Position numbers and translations under genes: made by a program. From positions 1 to 64,000 of the forward strand of contig JBFJVB010000004.1 of NCBI GenBank assembly GCA_041624435.1: DNA of 64,000 nt, written 5' to 3'. The notes under the pieces are model-generated. The model saw only the letters and a program-made list of their open reading frames with translations, did not search any database and was not told the origin of the DNA. Positions 60,938 to 64,000 of this stretch are shown one piece after another. Source of the DNA: Oceanococcus sp041624435 (GTDB taxonomy: Bacteria > Pseudomonadota > Gammaproteobacteria > Nevskiales > Oceanococcaceae). Within the stretch, counting starts at the first letter, position 1, and each line of letters starts with the position of its first letter.

Positions 60938-62361
60938 ATCGATTCAACACGTTCGGGCTGGCGCTGATCCTGTGCCTGTGCGGCCCGGCAGGCGCAAGCT
61001 CTGCTGGCAGCGAGGATTTCTGGCAATGGCTGGCTCCCCAGCTTCATCTCAGCGAGCTGGAGCACCCGCAGATCGACTACTGGGAGGCCCGGCACCGGCG
61101 GCGGTTTACCGAACTTGAGGTGATCATCAGCAAGGGCAGCGTATTCCTGTATCCGCTGGCGCTGGCCGTGCGTGACCGTGACATGCCCATGGAACTGGCC
61201 CTGCTGCCGATCATCGAAAGTCATCTGAATCCATCCGCGGTATCGAACAGCGGCGCCCGGGGGCTTTGGCAAATCCTCCCTTCCACGGCCAAACACCTGG
61301 ACCTCAAGCATGACTGGTGGTTTGACGAAAGTGCCGATTTCAACCGTTCCACCGAGGCTGCGCTCGACTATCTGAGTTACCTGCATGACCGGTTTGGCGG
61401 CTGGCCGCTGACGCTGGCTGCGTACAACGGCGGCGAAAGCCGCGTCCACCGGCAGATGCGCGAGCACAAGCGGCGCGACATGCCGATCGACTTCTGGACC
61501 CTTGAGCTCCCCAAACAAACCCGCGCGTACATCCCCAAGCTGCTCGGTCTGGCCCGGGTGCTGCGCGACCCGCAGGGCCTCAAACTCCCGGCGATCAGAA
61601 CCCAAAGGCAGTTTGTCCGCTTGCCGACAGGTGGACCGCTGGATGTGGCGCAAGTCGCCGAACTGGCCAAGGTGAGCGTCGCCGAAATCTATCAACTCAA
61701 CCCGCAGTTGCTGCGCTGGACGACGCCACCTCAGGGACCGCATGCGGTATACCTGCCACGCAGCGCCGCGCCGCGCTTCAAGGCTGCCCTGCAGAAACTG
61801 CCCGCGGGACAGCGCCGACACTGGCAACGCTATGTGGTCAAAAGCGGTGACAGCCTGGGCCAGATTGCCCTGGATCAGGGCAGCAATGTCACTTTGATCA
61901 AGCGATTGAATCAACTGGATAGCGACCGGCTGAAACTCGGACAGATTCTGATCCTGGCCAATCATGCCCAGTTGCTGGATGACAAAACCCTGGCCGCGGC
62001 GCGAAACCGTGACCGGGTGAGCTATGCCAGCCGTCCAATCATGGCCGGTTACCACGAAGTGCGGAGCGGCGAATCGCTGTGGTCGATTGCGCGGCGCTAC
62101 GGCAGCAGCGTGGAGATTTTGCGCCACCAGAACAATTTGAGCGCGGTGGATAATCTATTTCCGGGTCAGCTGATCCGGATCGGTAACGCCGACACGCGCC
62201 AGCGCATCTACTACGAAGTACGCCCCGGTGACATGTTGTCCTTCATCGCCGAACGCTATCGAGTCAGCGTCCGGGAAATCCGCAGCTGGAATAATCTGTC
62301 CGGAACCTTGTTGCATCCCGGACAGACACTGGAATTGCGCCTGCCGCTGGAAACCGGTTGA
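60934..62361 (+). CDS. mltD: Membrane-bound lytic murein transglycosylase D
   Basis: This 475-residue protein has a signal peptide (about 1-23) and an SLT domain with catalytic Glu in LLPIIESHLNP and the ARGLWQILPSTAKHLD fold mark. Three C-terminal LysM repeats follow: VVKSGDSLGQIAL, EVRSGESLWSIARRYG and EVRPGDMLSFIAERYR. The TTG start at 60934 overlaps the gloB stop. It cleaves peptidoglycan glycan strands. No clear lipobox Cys is seen, so it may be soluble in the periplasm. Confidence 0.95.
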   Translation: MNRFNTFGLALILCLCGPAGASSAGSEDFWQWLAPQLHLSELEHPQIDYWEARHRRRFTELEVIISKGSVFLYPLALAVRDRDMPMELALLPIIESHLNPSAVSNSGARGLWQILPSTAKHLDLKHDWWFDESADFNRSTEAALDYLSYLHDRFGGWPLTLAAYNGGESRVHRQMREHKRRDMPIDFWTLELPKQTRAYIPKLLGLARVLRDPQGLKLPAIRTQRQFVRLPTGGPLDVAQVAELAKVSVAEIYQLNPQLLRWTTPPQGPHAVYLPRSAAPRFKAALQKLPAGQRRHWQRYVVKSGDSLGQIALDQGSNVTLIKRLNQLDSDRLKLGQILILANHAQLLDDKTLAAARNRDRVSYASRPIMAGYHEVRSGESLWSIARRYGSSVEILRHQNNLSAVDNLFPGQLIRIGNADTRQRIYYEVRPGDMLSFIAERYRVSVREIRSWNNLSGTLLHPGQTLELRLPLETG

Positions 62362-62612
62362 TCGCTGCGACGTGCAGGCACCGCCCGGCCGCCTCACTTA
62401 TCCGGCGTGAGCACACGATCACGCCAGCTGATGTCCGGAACGCAACTTGCACTGAGCCATCCAGGGAGTTTTTCCACCCCGCTGATCGTCATTCACATAG
62501 TGTTGTGATGATCGGGACGGTAAACTTGCCCCCCCGTTCGTGGTCCAAGCCGTCTGGCCAACCGCGAGTGACAGAGCCACCACCTACCGAACACGGACCG
62601 TAGCCCGAACTT

Positions 62613-63161
62613 ATGGCAATAGCGCGCGCTGGCATCGTTTGTCTCTGTGCACTTTCCTGGCTGAACCCGGCCTGGGGAAATGACGACCACTATTCAGAAC
62701 TCCGCCAACTGGATGAACAGATTCAGGGACTGAAACAACAAGCTCTGCAACTGGAGCTGGATTATCAGGCCTTGCAGGATAGTCACCTGTTTCCTGCGCA
62801 GCAGCAGCTGCGGGTGTTCCTCACCATGGAAGTGTTTGATTTCAACCTCAACGCCGTGGAACTGAGCGCCGATGGCGTGGAGCTGGCCGTCCATCAGTAC
62901 ACGCCGCGTGAAGTGTATGCCTTGCGCAAGGGCGGAGCACAGGAACTGTATCTGGGCAATGTGTCACCGGGCGTGCACTCGTTGCAGGCGCGTTTCATCG
63001 GCCAGTTCGAGGACTCCTCGGCAGCGGATGAGGTGTATGAAAAGACCATTGAAGTGTCTTTTCGCAAGTCGACTAAAGCCAACTGGCTGGAGTTGAAAAT
63101 CGACCGCAGTCGGGGCAAGGCGCTGACGGTCCGGGTATTCCAGCGCGAGACCAGCCAATGA
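62613..63161 (+). CDS. Exported coiled-coil protein of unknown function
   Basis: This 182-residue protein has a signal peptide (cleavage near AWG-N), a short coiled coil (SELRQLDEQIQGLKQQAL, about 27-55) and a beta domain (about 68-180). I do not recognise a named family. The next gene starts inside its stop codon (ATGA), so the two are coupled. About 250 bp upstream hold no gene. Confidence 0.75.
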   Translation: MAIARAGIVCLCALSWLNPAWGNDDHYSELRQLDEQIQGLKQQALQLELDYQALQDSHLFPAQQQLRVFLTMEVFDFNLNAVELSADGVELAVHQYTPREVYALRKGGAQELYLGNVSPGVHSLQARFIGQFEDSSAADEVYEKTIEVSFRKSTKANWLELKIDRSRGKALTVRVFQRETSQ

Positions 63162-64000
63162 CGCTTCTATCCCGTGGCCCTGGGCAGTGGGGCTTGCCGC
63201 GCATCATGTTTAGCCTCTTCACCGGCCTGGGACTGGTGAGCACTGCTGCGGCTTACGAACCCAGACAAGCCAACTTCGAATTCAATCGGGCCCTGTTCGC
63301 CCACTACAGCCAGGATCATTTCAGCGCTGCGGCGATTGCTCTGGGCGAGTACCCGGACCCCGCGCAGATGGATTCCGACAGCCGGGTTTTCATTGTCGAC
63401 AATCTGCTCAGTTATGGCTTGTACCGTGACGCCCTGCGGCATTTCCGAACCTTGATCAAGGCCGGCGAACTGCCGGCCAAAATCCGGGCCGACCTCTGGC
63501 TCAAACTGGCTCGCTATGAATACGAGCGGGGCTATTTCGACGCCGCACAGACCACGTTGACGGAAATGCGCGTCGATGTCGGCGGGCGTCGCCAGCGCAC
63601 CGAACGAGCCCAGCTGCTGGCCCAGATACAGTTACAGGACAATCAGGCCGAAGCAGCGGTGGACACCCTGCTCAGCGGGCGGGTCTACGCGAAGAACGAT
63701 TTTGCCCGCTACAACCTGGGCGTTGCACTGATCACTTCGGGCGATATCCGGCGCGGCCGCCGCGAACTCGACAAGCTCGGTCTGGGCGTGGTCAATGACC
63801 CGGTCGAGCATGCGCTGCGCGATCGAGCCAATCTGGTGCTGGCGTACAACTACCTGGCCGAGGCCAAAGGCGCATCGGCCAAACCGATCCTGAAACGGAT
63901 TCGCCTGGAAGGCCCCTATTCCGACGAGGCCCTGCTCGGCCTGGGTTGGGCGGAAATCGCCGCCGACAAGGCCGAAGTCATTCGTCAGACGGATCTGAGC
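63158..64000 (+). CDS. Exported TPR-like protein, cut by the window edge
   Basis: The first 281 residues of a longer protein are in view. An N-terminal signal (ATG at 63158, hydrophobic segment about 16-31) is followed by helix-rich units in the style of TPRs. Examples are SVFIVDNLLSYGLYRDALRHF-like stretches and YEYERGYFDAAQTTL. The frame is open to the last base, so the 3' end is missing. It overlaps the upstream gene by 4 bp, suggesting a two-protein envelope unit; function is unknown. Confidence 0.75.
   Translation, partial: MTLLSRGPGQWGLPRIMFSLFTGLGLVSTAAAYEPRQANFEFNRALFAHYSQDHFSAAAIALGEYPDPAQMDSDSRVFIVDNLLSYGLYRDALRHFRTLIKAGELPAKIRADLWLKLARYEYERGYFDAAQTTLTEMRVDVGGRRQRTERAQLLAQIQLQDNQAEAAVDTLLSGRVYAKNDFARYNLGVALITSGDIRRGRRELDKLGLGVVNDPVEHALRDRANLVLAYNYLAEAKGASAKPILKRIRLEGPYSDEALLGLGWAEIAADKAEVIRQTDLS

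Noticed and set aside
1..64000. Mobile element, prophage, restriction or other defence island
   Set aside because: I saw no transposase, integrase, phage structural or restriction genes, and no direct repeats flanking a block next to the tRNA-Ser.

Overview
The window is a GC-rich bacterial chromosome segment with dense, mostly operonic coding on both strands. Gene content and order point to a gammaproteobacterium outside the enterics. The evidence is the tyrS / M23 peptidase / erpA / argC / hemJ block seen in Pseudomonas, the pncC-recA-recX-alaS-lysC-csrA-tRNA-Ser(GCU) string, and the mltD-gloB-methyltransferase-rnhA-dnaQ block. A lineage near Chromatiales or Xanthomonadales is plausible, but the genus cannot be named from the sequence. 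I see no insertion sequence, prophage, integron or CRISPR array, so this looks like core and lineage-specific chromosome.

Layout: 1-200 holds the promoter and leader of a ribosomal RNA operon reading leftward off the window. 250-7657 is the tyrS, MepM-like peptidase, argC-DUF6776-erpA, ClC channel and hemJ block. 7669-10974 is an iron region: bacterioferritin, its ferredoxin partner, Fur-like sites, then a porin, an FMN-binding protein and a PepSY membrane protein that look like a periplasmic electron-transfer or ferric-reduction unit. 10904-13023 holds rppH, a HAD phosphatase and an inositol-monophosphatase family enzyme. 13066-18642 is a vitamin B12 uptake region: btuF, cobC, btuD and btuC on minus, and a cobalamin riboswitch with btuB on plus. 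18748-24778 is a tight six-gene operon (MMPL exporter, ArsR-methyltransferase, small membrane protein, DinB-like protein, ATP-grasp ligase, TauE/SafE exporter) whose product is unknown.

24785-34613 carries assorted genes: a DoxX protein, a lysyl-endopeptidase-like protease with a GlyGly-CTERM-like tail, a GNAT, an RDD protein, a nuclease, an outer membrane barrel, a Nudix enzyme, fdxA, a PhzF protein, an HCCA-isomerase-like protein, a double cyclic-nucleotide-binding/rhodanese fusion, and a pentapeptide-repeat potassium channel. 35030-36721 encodes an exported protein built from about twelve 23-residue repeats plus a peptidoglycan-binding domain. 37023-40079 is a large TonB-dependent receptor. 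40378-50046 is the tRNA-Ser, csrA, lysC, alaS, recX, recA, pncC-like, mutS, cysC housekeeping block. 50273-57506 is a ten-gene Mrp-type Na+/H+ antiporter operon with three NuoL/M/N-like subunits and a split MrpA tail. 57537-64000 has a Popeye-like cyclic nucleotide protein, dnaQ, rnhA, a methyltransferase, gloB, mltD and a pair of envelope proteins, the last cut by the window edge.

The best candidates for new biology are the exported 23-residue-repeat protein, the six-gene operon at 18.7-24.8 kb, the bacterial Popeye-like protein and the Fur-linked porin/flavoprotein/PepSY unit.
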